Shown here: positions 18,668 to 28,810 of the stretch, piece after piece
How the letters are laid out: every line of letters starts with the position of its first letter
Numbering within the stretch: position 1 is the stretch's first letter
Source: Sphacelaria rigidula
Taxonomy: Eukaryota > Phaeophyceae > Sphacelariales
Length of the DNA stretch: 34,145 nucleotides
Direction: 5' to 3'
NCBI GenBank assembly: GCA_964200075.2
Contig: CAXNAA020000027.1
Span: 1 to 34,145 of the forward strand
The notes under the pieces: generated by a model
The model's input: the letters and a program-made list of their open reading frames with translations, nothing else
Told to the model about the DNA's origin: nothing
Databases searched by the model: none
Program-made: the position numbers and the translations under genes

Positions 18668-18863
18668 GGTACCTTACCGAGCGTACCCCCGGTATTCACC
18701 GGGGTATCCCATACCGTGGTATGCGTGGGTATCGTAGGTGTGAGTTTTGAAAATACCTGATTGAGCGGGTACGGTAGGTGTCGGAATCTCGAAATACCGC
18801 GGTACGACACTTGAAAATACCCGATCGAGCGGGTACTGTGGGTGTTGAAACATCGAAATACCA
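18668..18863. repeat. Tandem repeat, ~66-bp unit, GGGTAC/GAAATACC-rich
   Basis: TTTTGAAAATACCTGATTGA with the following GCGGGTACGGTAGGTGT and CTCGAAATACC recurs as CTTGAAAATACCCGATCGA with GCGGGTACTGTGGGTGT and ATCGAAATACC. Looser copies of GGTATC and TACCGTGGTA lie upstream from 18668. A related fragment (TTTTGAAAATACCGAGTATTGG) occurs near 8500, so it is a dispersed family. Confidence 0.6.
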
Positions 18864-18934
18864 ATATATTGCAACCCGTGCTAGAGTCATTTTCCATCGA
18901 ATGCACGCACGTGATGGTGATTTCAAATGAAAAA

Positions 18935-19514
18935 TACGAGCTGGGCCAGCCAACAGCGGGTAGTTCCTCGTTCAGGCGACTCACGGCGTAAATTTAGGAG
19001 CTGGACGCTGAAATTTTGACAGCAGCTTATTATCGACATGCAGAACATCCCGTGGGCAGCGACGAAAAAAAACATAAAACAAGATAATGTTGAAGTCCAG
19101 GAAAAGAAATGAAAATCCGCAGCTGCTCCCGGGATGTATCCTTTCCTTGGGTGCAGAGGGTCTTCGTGAAATTCCAACTCAAGAGTCGTCGAATTTAGGT
19201 CGTGCGTGCAACGTTTTGCGTGACGCTGCCACATATGCCCAGTACGGGGTGATTGCTGACGTGAACCCACCGCAATAAAAACAAAAAAAAAACACTCCGA
19301 CACGCTATCGCTCAACGATATCAGACGCACCCCGTACTCTATGCACAACAATACCGTCATCGGCAATACGACGTCAATCGAACAGCGACACAGTCCCGTG
19401 TCATCAGGTGGGTCTGCAGTTCACAGTGGTACGCTTACATCGGGTTCATTCGGTAAACTCGGAAAGCTGTGGTGTGGGCAACTTTTGGCCGCTTCCAAGC
19501 TGGCCTAGCTCGTA
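18935..19514 (-). mobile_element. TA-flanked inverted-repeat transposon, copy 2
   Basis: This 580-bp element is bounded by TA-CGAGCTGGGCCAGC and GCTGGCCTAGCTCG-TA. The termini match as inverted repeats over about 14 bases with one mismatch. It is oriented opposite to copy 1 (17075-17804) and lacks the tRNA-like segment and the left hairpin arm. It lies between the 18045-18476 exon and the Cys-rich ORF at 19573-19935. Confidence 0.65.
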
Positions 19515-19572
19515 GTCGTTTTTCATTCATCTGCACTCCGTACATTTGAGCTTGGGGTTTGGGTGAAAAGTT

Positions 19573-19935
19573 CTAGCTGTGTATGTGGACAGCGGCCGCA
19601 GCGTACCCCCCAGAGGATGACTGGTAGACCAGACACCAGGACCATGAAGACGCTCCCCAGCACTGGAGCTGTCTTGCAACACTGGTGGGTCCGGCAGCGA
19701 ATCTTTTCATTCCGATCCCTAACGGGGACGGCAAATGCATGTGAAAACGCACCTTGCCGGGTGCCGCCTCTGACTGGCGCCTGACGCAGGATCTCCCGGC
19801 GGTTCTCGCGCAGCGGGCATGAAGAAACGGCGTTTCCTCTAACTTGAACGCGTGGCGGAATTCCTGGCACTGCCCCAAGTGCCGGCACTGGTCACATGAT
19901 ACCTTCGCCGGGCATATGGGTCGCGGGATGGGTGA
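19573..19935 (-). CDS. Cys-rich ORF, CW-like zinc-finger candidate
   Basis: The minus-strand frame starts within TCA-CCC-ATC (19935) and reads ICPAKVSCDQCRHLGQC, then RHAFKLEETPFLHARC and ARTAGRSCV. The spacing CxxC-x24-C-x7-C, with an aromatic residue before the third Cys, resembles CW-type zinc fingers that bind methylated histone tails, but the domain's tryptophans are absent. The ORF has no obvious start codon for the upstream part, so it may be an exon. Its end touches transposon copy 2. The function assignment is weak. Confidence 0.35.
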   Translation of the reverse strand, partial: SPIPRPICPAKVSCDQCRHLGQCQEFRHAFKLEETPFLHARCARTAGRSCVRRQSEAAPGKVRFHMHLPSPLGIGMKRFAAGPTSVARQLQCWGASSWSWCLVYQSSSGGYAAAAVHIHS

Positions 19936-20271
19936 TTATTCAACATCTCATTCACATGGGGGGTATGTAATCAACTTCAAGAAATAAATATCTAGACTAG
20001 AGCACAGAGAACACGGAGAATCAAGGTCTGTCGCCGCGAGGCATGTGGCATAGGATAGCTGGTGTAAGTGCACGCACCGTTCTCTGACGATCAAGCCCAT
20101 TGCCACTCAGGCTTCCAGCGTTGATTCACGCACAATCGTTTGTACCTCGTATCTCCACCGCTCACCAAGAACTAACTGTGCGTACCGTTGCCGTTGCGTG
20201 ACAAAAACGTGGGGTTCATTACTGAGCGCTGAAAAGGTCATGTATGTCCAGCATTCCTTGCATCATCGTTT

Positions 20272-20824
20272 TTGCGCGAATGCTACGCGCGGCTGCGTAC
20301 TCGACGAGTCCAGAGTTTGCGCACTCGGATAACCTCCCTATCCCTCGTCTTCAAGTGTAATTGGCCTTATTTTTGCCTTCCGAGCAGGATCGCCGTCGTC
20401 ACTGGCCGATGCTGCAGGGGCGACACTGTATTTTCTCGAGTGAAGTATCCACCTGGGGCCCGTGCCGTCTACGTATACATAATTTGGGATGCTTCTTTTC
20501 CTAGCTCCGCGCATATGTATTTGATTATTCAATACTTCTCGTGTCGACAGGACGATGTTCCCAAGTCACGTATATGGCATTGCGGTCTGCGGCACAAGTA
20601 TACAGTCCGAATGTTGTGTTCTCAAGGTTGACAACAGTGAAATCCTCCAGCGCTACAATGCTACCTTCATCCTCCTTACTGAACAACCACAGTCAGTGAA
20701 GAGGCTTTTTCCGAGCCTGGCACCAATTTCAAGAGTGAGCATGACATCACTTCGGCAAGTGGACACCTGGGCGGTCAAAGGGCGGGGCTGGGTTTGGTGT
20801 TCATCACTTACACTCATGGGATAA
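20272..20824 (+). CDS. Unidentified plus-strand ORFs with possible splice sites
   Basis: An ORF at 20272-20631 overlaps one at 20555-20824. The second opens shortly after an acceptor-like CGTGTCGACAG (AG near 20550) and has a donor GTGAGC after SLAPISR near 20731. Its peptide is VYGIAVCGTSIQSECCVLK and LQRYNATFILLTEQPQ. No family is recognised. Codon composition is unremarkable and the region could be chance. Confidence 0.25.
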
Positions 20825-21285
20825 TCCGGTCGTCAAAAACCGAGGCTAATTTCAACATATCACGGCACACGAGTGCCGGCAAACAAACAGCCTTTTGTCT
20901 CTACTGATGATACCACCTACGGCTGTGTGCTATGTGCGATAGCAACACTGTGCTGCACATGTGCAGCAGCAACTCCTGATGCTGTTGTGCGCTGGATCTG
21001 TGCAGATCGGTGACACTACTTTTCGTTTCACGTCGCGTTGGAGTATCGCTATGCATGCAAATGCTGCCGGGCTGCGGCCGTAGTCATGCCGCGGCAGAAC
21101 ATGCCGTGGAGAGTAATCGCGGCTTCTGGCATCGCGGGGTAGTACATGACGCCTACAGCATAGGTGCATCGTGCCTGTCGGCGTCCATGTATTAGCGACT
21201 TTGGTCTGTATTGTGAGGTAGGATAGTGGCCAGGCCCCTGGGCCGCTGTCAATGATAGAACACGGACCTCCTCCCAAAACAAAAT

Positions 21286-21872
21286 TTATCGAAGTACACA
21301 GGGTGCAGTGCTAGAATAACATTGATTTCTGGAGGATTGAGCGAATCTCAAAACATCGCCAGACGATATACGGAGAGCCGATTTTTTCTTTCCGCAACGG
21401 CATATCTGAGTACTTTGTTGCCGGTGTTTCCCTGAAAAAAAACTCACCAGGCACCTGGTTCTTTCGTCCCACGTGATCTCATCCCCTCCGTCAGTTTGCA
21501 CCACGCACGCAAGCACTCCGTTCAGTTGTGTGTCGAACTGTGGCGAAACGTCAGTCACATCGCAAGATACAAAAGACAGAACGGAATAACGGTTGCCGTT
21601 ATGGTTGGGGCACCACTGGTACATCACTTGCAGATCAGTTCCTTCGCATTCTACGGCTGTACCTCAGCCAAGAAGAGTGAGGCCCCAAACGCTTGCACTC
21701 GGCAATTCGTTTGTATGACGACCAGAACACGCGCCGACAGTCGACACGGCCGACAAAATGGCGTCTGTTCGGCAGTGCACACTTCGATCTCGCCTTTAGA
21801 AACCAGACGGCGTGCACTTGCCTCCCGGCAGTTGCTGTCGAGCGCAGTCAAATACAGTCTGCGGTCAAACAC
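21286..21872 (-). CDS. Unidentified minus-strand exon candidates
   Basis: The minus-strand ORF at 21651-21872 contains SARRLVSKGEIEVCTAEQ. The ORF at 21286-21627 contains SFVSCDVTDVSPQFDTQ and GGDEITWDERTR and then meets a donor GTGAGT followed by a T-run. The two are in different frames. No motif is recognised. They may be exons of one lost gene or chance ORFs. Confidence 0.25.
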
Positions 21873-21999
21873 TCATGTCATTTCGATCATGAACCGTGTT
21901 CAAACCGCATGCACACAACGGCAGCACGTGCACGCCAACACCAGTTTAGCTTTTCCGTGCCGTAGCTTCTTCACGTCAGGCAAAACTGTTTGCCCTCAA

Positions 22000-22690
22000 T
22001 GATGGTTCGAAATACGGTAGCTTGGCGAATTGAAATCCATCAGCGAGCTTCTTTTTAGCGGTATTTAGACAGGAGACTTTTTCGAGTTCTCCATGTGCAA
22101 CACACACATACAAGAACACCATCTCAGAAAACGTGGGTATAATTTTCAGTACAAGGCGCATAAACAAACGGGTGCATGTTGGGGCTGGGAAGGGGGAAAT
22201 AGCCGTCCTTAGGAGTAAGACTTTTATAGATTAGGGTGATGTCTCAAGTGGTGCTATCTGTTCTGAATTAACCTACGGGCAGACCTACGATCATGTAGGC
22301 CGGGTGTCGTGCACCGGAAATTCTTACTCAACATGACAGAAATATCGTTCAAGTGAACTATGAGTGAAGGCACCGAATCCCAGTTCAAAATTTTCAGAAC
22401 GACTCTCCTTTTGGTGGGTTATGACAGTTTGTTTGCACAATTGACGTGTCAAATTAGACGCACGGCATTGAAATTCAAAATTCCCAACCAGTAAACGGTG
22501 TTCACGACAGCATAAAACTAGTGGGGGCACCCCTAACGCTTCTGAGAATCGGGTCACACCACCTGGTGCAAGCACGAAATGTTTCATGTGCGACGACTGG
22601 CGGGTTTTAAATGCATTCTAGACTTATATTCAGGAAAATATGGCGGACGGTAAACACTGTCCTCTCGAGCAAAATATATCAGCAGCTACG
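22000..22690. other. No gene recognised
   Basis: There are only short ORFs on either strand, without motifs or coherent splice pairs. Confidence 0.4.
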
Positions 22691-23265
22691 CTGTCGGCAT
22701 GATAGTATAACCTCTCCCGTCCCCAGGGATGTAGTAATCCGTAGGTTATACAGGTCAAGAAACGGTAGTTTACACGTCCCAAGGGCCAAAACATTGAATA
22801 CCACCCGTCATGTCTCTTGATGAAATAAAACGACTTCATTCGCGGTATGTTGAGATGAGAGTTCGTCATAAATCAGTAGGGTAAAGTGTAGGCGTGTTGA
22901 CGATATCATTCCAGTCCTGAGAGGCGTCGCCGTTCGTGCGATACGGGTCAGGGCTGTGGTTGACAGCGCCCTGAGCATATTTGGATAAGGGATGAAATGA
23001 TTTCATTTATCGGGGTTGTTATACATCAAAGCGGTTGTACTATAGTGGTACCTCTCCCATATCCAGGAGCATCGTGATTCGTACGCTACTTGTCGAAAGG
23101 TCAGGTCAGACCCCCCTGGGCGTGCTTGAGGAGGGATACCACGATTCCATCACCTGGGTCCGACGAAAGAGGCTCGTAAGTCATCAAGGTAGTGTGAACG
23201 TTCTCGTGATACATATCCCGTCTCCAAGGCCATCGTCGTTCGTGCTGTACAGGCCAAAATGACAG
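22690..23265. repeat. Weak tandem array with TCTCCCRTCYCCAGG core
   Basis: Four related segments near 22700, 22900, 23035 and 23200 share a core like ACCTCTCCCGTCCCCAGG, then an ATCGT-TTCGTRC-like part and TACAGGTCA. Spacing is about 150-190 bases and similarity is low. A fifth relative (GGTTCTCTCCCACCCCAGG) occurs near 29190. A very old satellite or dispersed element are both possible. Confidence 0.35.
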
Positions 23266-24134
23266 TGGATAATCAACCCATGCGAAAGCACGGCTCAGAG
23301 GGGATACGTCGATTTTGTGTTTGAGGCGGGTGGGTGAGTCTACCCCCCTTTTGTTTGCTCACAACACTCGAAACATTTCACTATTTCAAAAGCGACCTCT
23401 ATTTGTAATAAAGCAGGGTTTAAACAGGAATAAAAATCGATATCGAAATCGATTTCCAGATCTTGGTCCGGCACCGGCACAGTAGTGGTTTGGAGATGTT
23501 TGAGATCGGGCCCATAGGAATCATCAGTAGCAACAGTAGCTGACAAACAACAGCCGATCCGAGGGATTCAAACGCTGATCAATAGAGTTGCACTGCAACT
23601 AGCACCGGGCGCGAGAGCCCTGACGATGACTCTCCACACCCTGTACAATGGATTACACCGCCAAAACGTGTACTGCGTACAATATCGACTTTTGCAAATA
23701 TTGCAACAGACAATGTATTCCATGATATAAGCAGTACATTTTGACAATGTAGTATATCGTCCAGGGTGTGTATCTTTCACCTGAAGACGCATGGCACTCT
23801 CGTTCTCCCGTGATCCAATCAGAAATGGTATTGAACATGATTGTTTTCGCAAAACCGCACAGCACAAACGATGCCGAAGACAATTATTCGGGCTGAAAAT
23901 GCCACAGGAGTGGTTTTACATACTCTCTACTCTTGTTGACGCTTGTCAAACCACAGATATACAGAACCGGAACCACTCGCACCCTGCATTGAAGTTGTTT
24001 AGACACGCCATCTGTGGACGCCCCTGGTTTTTTGTTGCGGGTGTCTACGGTGCTCGATGCTGTACGCCCTGGGATGTCTGGCACACGTTTGTATCTCTGG
24101 TTGCACCACAAAACCTCCTCAACACCAGGGGTGC

Positions 24135-24260
24135 ACATCGGATATCGATAGTCAAAACGATTTCGATAAACATCGACGATACGCAGTATCGATACCAGAG
24201 GATAGTAAACGGGTATTTGTTGGTACGTATCAATATCGGATATCGATACGCTCGATATTT
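24135..24260. repeat. TATCGATA-rich repeat patch
   Basis: Within about 125 bases the word ATCGATA or its near forms occurs about eight times in both orientations (GGATATCGATAGTC, GCAGTATCGATACC, GGATATCGATACGC). Similar patches lie at 25310-25425 and, smaller, at 23437-23452. The 226-codon plus-strand ORF at 23791-24471 runs through it; the ORF has no motif and is not called as a gene. Confidence 0.5.
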
Positions 24261-25062
24261 GGCCCCTTCTTCATTAGCCCAATCTCTCGAACCCGAGGTG
24301 TTATTTTCCAAACGGCAGACCCCCAGTTGTTTCAGCCACCCCCCCCCATCGACACTCTACAAGTTTGCCTGTAGAAACGACACAACACGCAGCTCACAGC
24401 CCCGCTGCATTTCACCCAGCTTCTGCGCATCATTTGCTGCCAACGTCATTGGTGTGAAACATGAGCCGTGAGCCTCTCGGCTTTGTCCCAGGCCGTAGTG
24501 CAGTGTGTGCAGTGTGTGATTTGATTCAGCAGGGGTGTCTAACAACGGCGACATACGAGTGGCGTGGCGGCGTAAATCTGAGGTCACGATCACCCGAAGC
24601 AACATGTCGCTTAGTCACCACAACCATTGACGCGCCGGCGATCAATCAACATGCGGCTTTTGCTGCTTGTTTCGTTTCACGTCTTTTTTCCTTGTCTCGA
24701 TAAAAACAGGCCCCCAGTCCATGCGTTCATATACTGTTCGGCATCCAAAAATGAAAATCCGACGCATGCTGTCGTCGTTTTCTGTAAGTGGTGAAAAACG
24801 TCAAGAAAAAAAAGCGCGCATTTGAGTTCGAGCATGTTCGAGGTATTCGCTCATTCGGTAGAAACACACAGAATGATGGTCGTAAAAATAATTGTGACCA
24901 ATAATTCCACACCCGGCCTGCTATGATAAACTACCTCTTGCACGATGACGAAATATATTCGTTCGAAAGCTTCATCACTGCATGCCGCCACTGCTATGAT
25001 GACAAATTGCACACTACCGCTGGTGTACGTCATGTGTCCACCGCCATAAACTGTAAACTACC

Positions 25063-25227
25063 GTAGGTTGCATGAGATACCACACCCTCGCGGGCGATTT
25101 CAAAGCTCGATTACTCCACAACGAAGAGGGTGTCAACATCAAACGATAAGTTTTGGGAAGCTTTCTGGAGAGGAGGAAATAAGCTTTGAAAATCAGTCTA
25201 GGGGGTGTGGTATCTTATGCAACCTAC
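25063..25227. mobile_element. Foldback/MITE-like hairpin, 165 bp
   Basis: The left arm at 25063-25107 (GTAGGTTGCATGAGATACCA onward) is inverted at 25182-25227 (TGGTATCTTATGCAACCTAC at its end). The arms are about 45 bases with roughly five mismatches and a loop of about 74 bases. The flanks carry ACTA on both sides but not at the exact border, so a target duplication is not proven. Confidence 0.7.
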
Positions 25228-25309
25228 ACTAGTAGGTGAGCGTACCAGTGTGCCAGCGTACCGCTCGGTCTTGTACGCTGCGGCCATGCTATACCATAAC
25301 AGGCATGCC

Positions 25310-25425
25310 GTATCGAATATCGATACTCGATATGTATCGTGTCACTTTCGGAACATGGACAAAAATATCGGTATCGCCGGTTGTGGGTCGATATTCCAAA
25401 AAATATCGTATCAAACTTTTTTCTC
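25310..25425. repeat. TATCGATA-rich repeat patch, second copy
   Basis: GTATCGAATATCGATACTCG, ATATGTATCGTG, AATATCGGTATCGCC and GGTCGATATTCC follow each other. This is the same word family as 24135-24260. The patches may be remnants of one short repetitive element rather than a simple microsatellite. Confidence 0.45.
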
Positions 25426-25767
25426 GGTCCGATATGCAACGCTCTTTTACACAGGAGTCTGCACTTTTCCCCTGCAGCGCTGAAAATGATGAAATAGAGA
25501 GTGGGTCCGGGGTGCTCTTCCATTACTCTTGGGGATGACCCTTCTTCCGCCCATTAGTCGAGAAAAGTACGAGTAATGTTTTTGGGGAGATCAAATGTCG
25601 GGAAATAGGTCAAAAACGCCTCCAATAAAGCACAGTACAGTGCAAATAACTTGACAGATAATCCTGCATACATGGATAACAGGGCAGCTGTACACAGCAA
25701 AGTTCAGACAGCGCACGCAGTGTACAGTGCCCGCATGGTGCGTTGTACACAGCAGCTACTACCGCCG

Positions 25768-25858
25768 TGCGACAGTGTGTGTGTTGTCGTCCCATTTATT
25801 TTGGGCACCAGTCTACACCGTTCGGTATATGTGGGCACATCAGCCGGGGTCACACAGG
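25768..25858 (+). repeat. Dispersed ~95-bp repeat, copy 2
   Basis: Inverse-orientation partner of 7695-7790. It shares GTGTGTGTTGTCGTC, CGGTATATGTGGG and CAGCCG. It lies in a stretch of GTACA-rich sequence (25625-25760). Neither copy shows termini or target duplications. Confidence 0.55.
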
Positions 25859-25991
25859 AGGAAGGTCAACACAGGAGCTTTTTCGTTTTCGTTTGTTATT
25901 AATACGGTACCCCACCTTCCTTCGGCAGTGCTTGCCTTAATTTTTTATCGCGAGAGGGGTTCAGCAGTCCCTTTCCCTCGTCAACCGTCAA

Positions 25992-26342
25992 GGCCGCTCC
26001 TTATAATAGACAAAAATAAAAAACCTGGAAAAGTGCCTTTTTGAAGCTTTTACGCCTTTTAACGCCCCAAAAGAGAGCTAGACCGACTTTGCCACCTTGG
26101 GATGACTTGCTGTACTAGTTGAGGCGGTTCCAGGATATCTTTCCGTTTTCCCGAGGCCGCACTTTTTATTTTAGCCGAAGTAGATTTTTCTAGATTTGAC
26201 TGTTTTTCACGGTTCCCGAACAAAAATTCTTGTTTGGCCAAAATAAAAACTGCGGCGACCTCTGTTTTGGGGCGTAAAACGACGCAAAAGCTTCAAGAAG
26301 GCACTCTTCCGTATTTTTAGTTGTCTATTATAAGAAGCGGCC
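25992..26342. mobile_element. Foldback transposon-like element, 351 bp
   Basis: The outer arms are 25992-26075 and 26260-26342: GGCCGCTCCTTATAATAGAC at the left end versus GGCCGCTTCTTATAATAGAC for the reversed right end, then matches such as GCCTTTTTGAAGCTTTTACG and CGCCCCAAAA. CAA sits directly outside both ends (25989-25991 and 26343-26345), a possible 3-bp target duplication. GG-starting termini and a 3-bp duplication recall PIF/Harbinger MITEs, but no transposase is present to confirm this. Confidence 0.75.
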
Positions 26343-26496
26343 CAAGTCGATTTGTTTTTTGCAGACGAAATATACACCTGCAGCAGACAGCTGTAGCACA
26401 GAATTACATGCATACATTCAAGGCAGAAACATTCTGTCTATACGGCAGACGCTGAAAAGCACCCAAGAAAAAGCGTTGTACGGTTAGTATATACAA

Positions 26497-26504
26497 GCAC
26501 TGGT
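26497..26504. repeat. Target site duplication, left (GCACTGGT)
   Basis: Exact 8-bp match to 27728-27735 at the two outer borders of the 1,223-bp element. Chance agreement at this exact position on both sides is very unlikely. Confidence 0.85.
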
Positions 26505-27727
26505 TAGGCTTTAGTTCCGTATGCGCGTTTTTTTCATGAAATTTATCTCCATTTATTTATTTTTTCAAGTTTTTTTTGTTTGTTTTTCAAGCCCCCCATT
26601 TAAAGCCTTTTTAGCGCAAATTGTGCGCGCTTTATGCGCCTAATCCCCGCCCTTGTTGTGGCGTTGTGGGAGTTTCCCCTCACGAGGCGCGCCTTCTAGC
26701 ACGAGGACAAGACGGCAAGTTGGGCATTAGAAGTTTTGTTGATCATTTTTAATAAAATAATGAAGTTTTTTTTTTTTTTTTCCCTTCAGTTTTTGAGTTT
26801 GGAGACCACAACCTGAACACCTACACCCTAATCCACGCACGGAAACAACAAACGTCACTACACTTACGATACTTGATACAGCAGTACGGCATTGTAGCAT
26901 TTGGACACCGGGCATTGCAGCCCTTGGCCTCTCGCCCGGCAAGCTACAAGCTTCAAGCTACCACCACCCCCCCCGCGTCATCTACCGTCAGTCGAAATTG
27001 AAAATCTTGTCGAACTACCGGTACAGATTGTACTTCATCATGACTACGGATTTGATCGGGTCACGTAACTTCTTCTTTGGCCGGGAGTTCAAGCACCCCC
27101 TCAAAATCGACAAAACTCGCTCTGTAGACGCGCACAATGGCTCGGTGGGTATAATATCCATCGCAACGAGATACCAACTGGGAAGCCTATTCTTGTTGTC
27201 ATGTCAAAACGACAGCAAACCGTACTCCGAGTGCGTGCCTGAGGCCGCGACCAAAAAGTCGTCCTTCTCGGACAGCAGGCCCGCCATGACCTCGTGAGTT
27301 ACAAACGCTGCTACCGCTCGTTATCACTTCTCTCTGTTGGTGCTGATGTTACTACTGCTGTCTGCTGTACAAATTTCGAGTGTATTACTTATTTAGTATC
27401 TTGTCACATTTTTGAAAGCAACATAGTGACGCGCGCATAAACGCACATAAAACGCGCGTGAAGTTGCGATATTTTTTGCTCGCAAGTGCTCCTTGTGGCG
27501 TAACTCGCCACCAGACAGGCTGACAGGCGTTAGGCTTCCGGCTCCAAAACTAAATACTTCACATCTTCATGGTCATGTTCCGTGTTCTTATTTTGTTGCG
27601 GGTCTGATGAGCAGACTGCTCCAGTTTACATTTAAGCTCGTTTCAAGCATTATAAGCCGATTATGAGCTAAAAACACGAAATTAAGCTAAACTTTATGCG
27701 CGCTTACGAGTACGGAACTGAAGCCTA
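26505..27727. mobile_element. Non-autonomous DNA transposon with 8-bp TSD
   Basis: The left terminus TAGGCTTTAGTTCCGTA is matched in inverse by TACGGAACTGAAGCCTA at the right (16 of 17). The octamer GCACTGGT flanks both ends exactly (26497-26504 and 27728-27735). Inside are subterminal words TTATGCGCGC, GCGCGCTTTATGCGCC and ACGCGCGT near both ends. No ORF resembles a transposase. Both hAT and P superfamilies make 8-bp duplications. The YA-starting ends favour hAT, while a P-like transposase relic exists in this window. Confidence 0.85.
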
Positions 27728-27735
27728 GCACTGGT
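27728..27735. repeat. Target site duplication, right (GCACTGGT)
   Basis: Right-hand copy of the octamer. Perfect conservation suggests a younger insertion than the copia or P-like remains. Confidence 0.85.
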
Positions 27736-27949
27736 GAGGGTAGTACAGAGAGGATGTACCATGGAGTTAGAAAGCGGACGGTACAGCAGATGCTTTTTTG
27801 TCTCAAAGTAATAATGGCAAACGTCATTCGGGCGAGAGCCCATCCTTGATGTCAACACGACAAACGTTTTTCAGAGTCAACAACAAACGATATTGGGAGC
27901 TGACTGTGTTCATCAAGAAGCCAACGGTCTTTTTTCGTACCATGTAAAG

Positions 27950-28195
27950 CTATTTTACCTGAACATCCAGGAACGAAACATGAGGGCGAGCATTCATTTC
28001 AATCCTCTGAAGATACGGCTTGAAATATGGGATACGTTTCTGTTGTAATTGATCTATACAACGAGGTAATAGGGTGTAGGCTGGGTTACTGCAGTCGTTT
28101 TGGATGAATTTCCGTGCGGTTGAAACAAGCTGCAGTGTGACTGTGGATACGGAAGAAGTGAGAGACAAGGCATAGCTCGTCGATGAAGAAATCAC
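27950..28195 (-). CDS. Unidentified minus-strand ORF
   Basis: An 81-codon ORF (MISSSTSYALSLTSSVST and RIPYFKPYLQRIEMNARPH) ends one codon after a possible donor CAG|GTAAAA. No motif or homolog is recognised. It could be an exon or chance. Confidence 0.2.
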   Translation of the reverse strand: MISSSTSYALSLTSSVSTVTLQLVSTARKFIQNDCSNPAYTLLPRCIDQLQQKRIPYFKPYLQRIEMNARPHVSFLDVQVK

Positions 28196-28409
28196 GATGT
28201 CAAGTATGTCCCATGCAAACCAATGTTCACTCTACGTTGCATCGTTCCCGCACACAAGATCAAAAGATGCTACAGTATGAGTAGTACCAACGAGTGGAGC
28301 TTGAGTGGAGGGAGAAAATATTTGGTCATGTTACTCGAACACTGCTGTGCATAGCAACTCAAATTCTCGAGGGGAACATTTGCAAAGACATACCACTAGA
28401 CAAGAAGTA

Positions 28410-28810
28410 CTACAAGCTGATCGCAGGATGAGAGCCTAAGCATACCTCAGCACGGTTCACGCGTCGAGTGATCGGCAGAGGGTGGTCCGAGTCTCTGTTG
28501 TTACGAATGAGACAGGACATCCACCGGGCCTGGTTCAGTCCACAGTTGCGTTTGCACGCGCACTCTTCGCAAGGAGAAAGAGTGTGTACAAATTCCATGG
28601 CTTCACTTCTTCGCCAGGATTGCACTTCAGCCGGATTTTCCACGAAGGCGTTGGCACATGAGCGTGACGTTGGTGCTGACATTTTCTCAGCGCGGACCTT
28701 CCAGTACAGAGGGGTGGGCGCGGTAGATCCAGTGACTCTAAATGTGATGACCGACAGGGAGACACATGAACATCATTGTTCTGTGTAACTGCTACGCATT
28801 TATTCATCAT
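28410..28810 (-). CDS. Unidentified minus-strand ORFs with Cys cluster
   Basis: One frame (28410-28682) includes SPCEECACKRNCGLNQARW, with four closely spaced cysteines. An overlapping frame (28535-28810) includes KIRLKCNPGEEVKPWNLYTL. The two may be parts of one broken gene. The Cys pattern fits no zinc finger I can name. Confidence 0.2.

Noticed and set aside
18358-18984. 208-codon minus-strand ORF
   Set aside because: It crosses the GAAATACC tandem repeat and the edge of transposon copy 2, and it overlaps the better-supported exon at 18045-18476 in another frame.
21496-22002. 168-codon plus-strand ORF
   Set aside because: The peptide is Cys/His/Arg/Ser-rich without pattern, and the antisense frames with a GTGAGT donor look more protein-like. 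Neither is secure.
23556-23640. Second tRNA-like stretch on the minus strand (GTTTGAATCCC B box, TTGATCA loop)
   Set aside because: The anticodon stem does not pair and the A box is imperfect, so it is too weak to annotate as a tRNA or SINE.
23791-24471. 226-codon plus-strand ORF
   Set aside because: It runs through the TATCGATA repeat patch and other low-complexity sequence, has no motif and no splice support. Its length is probably due to the absence of stop words in the repeat.
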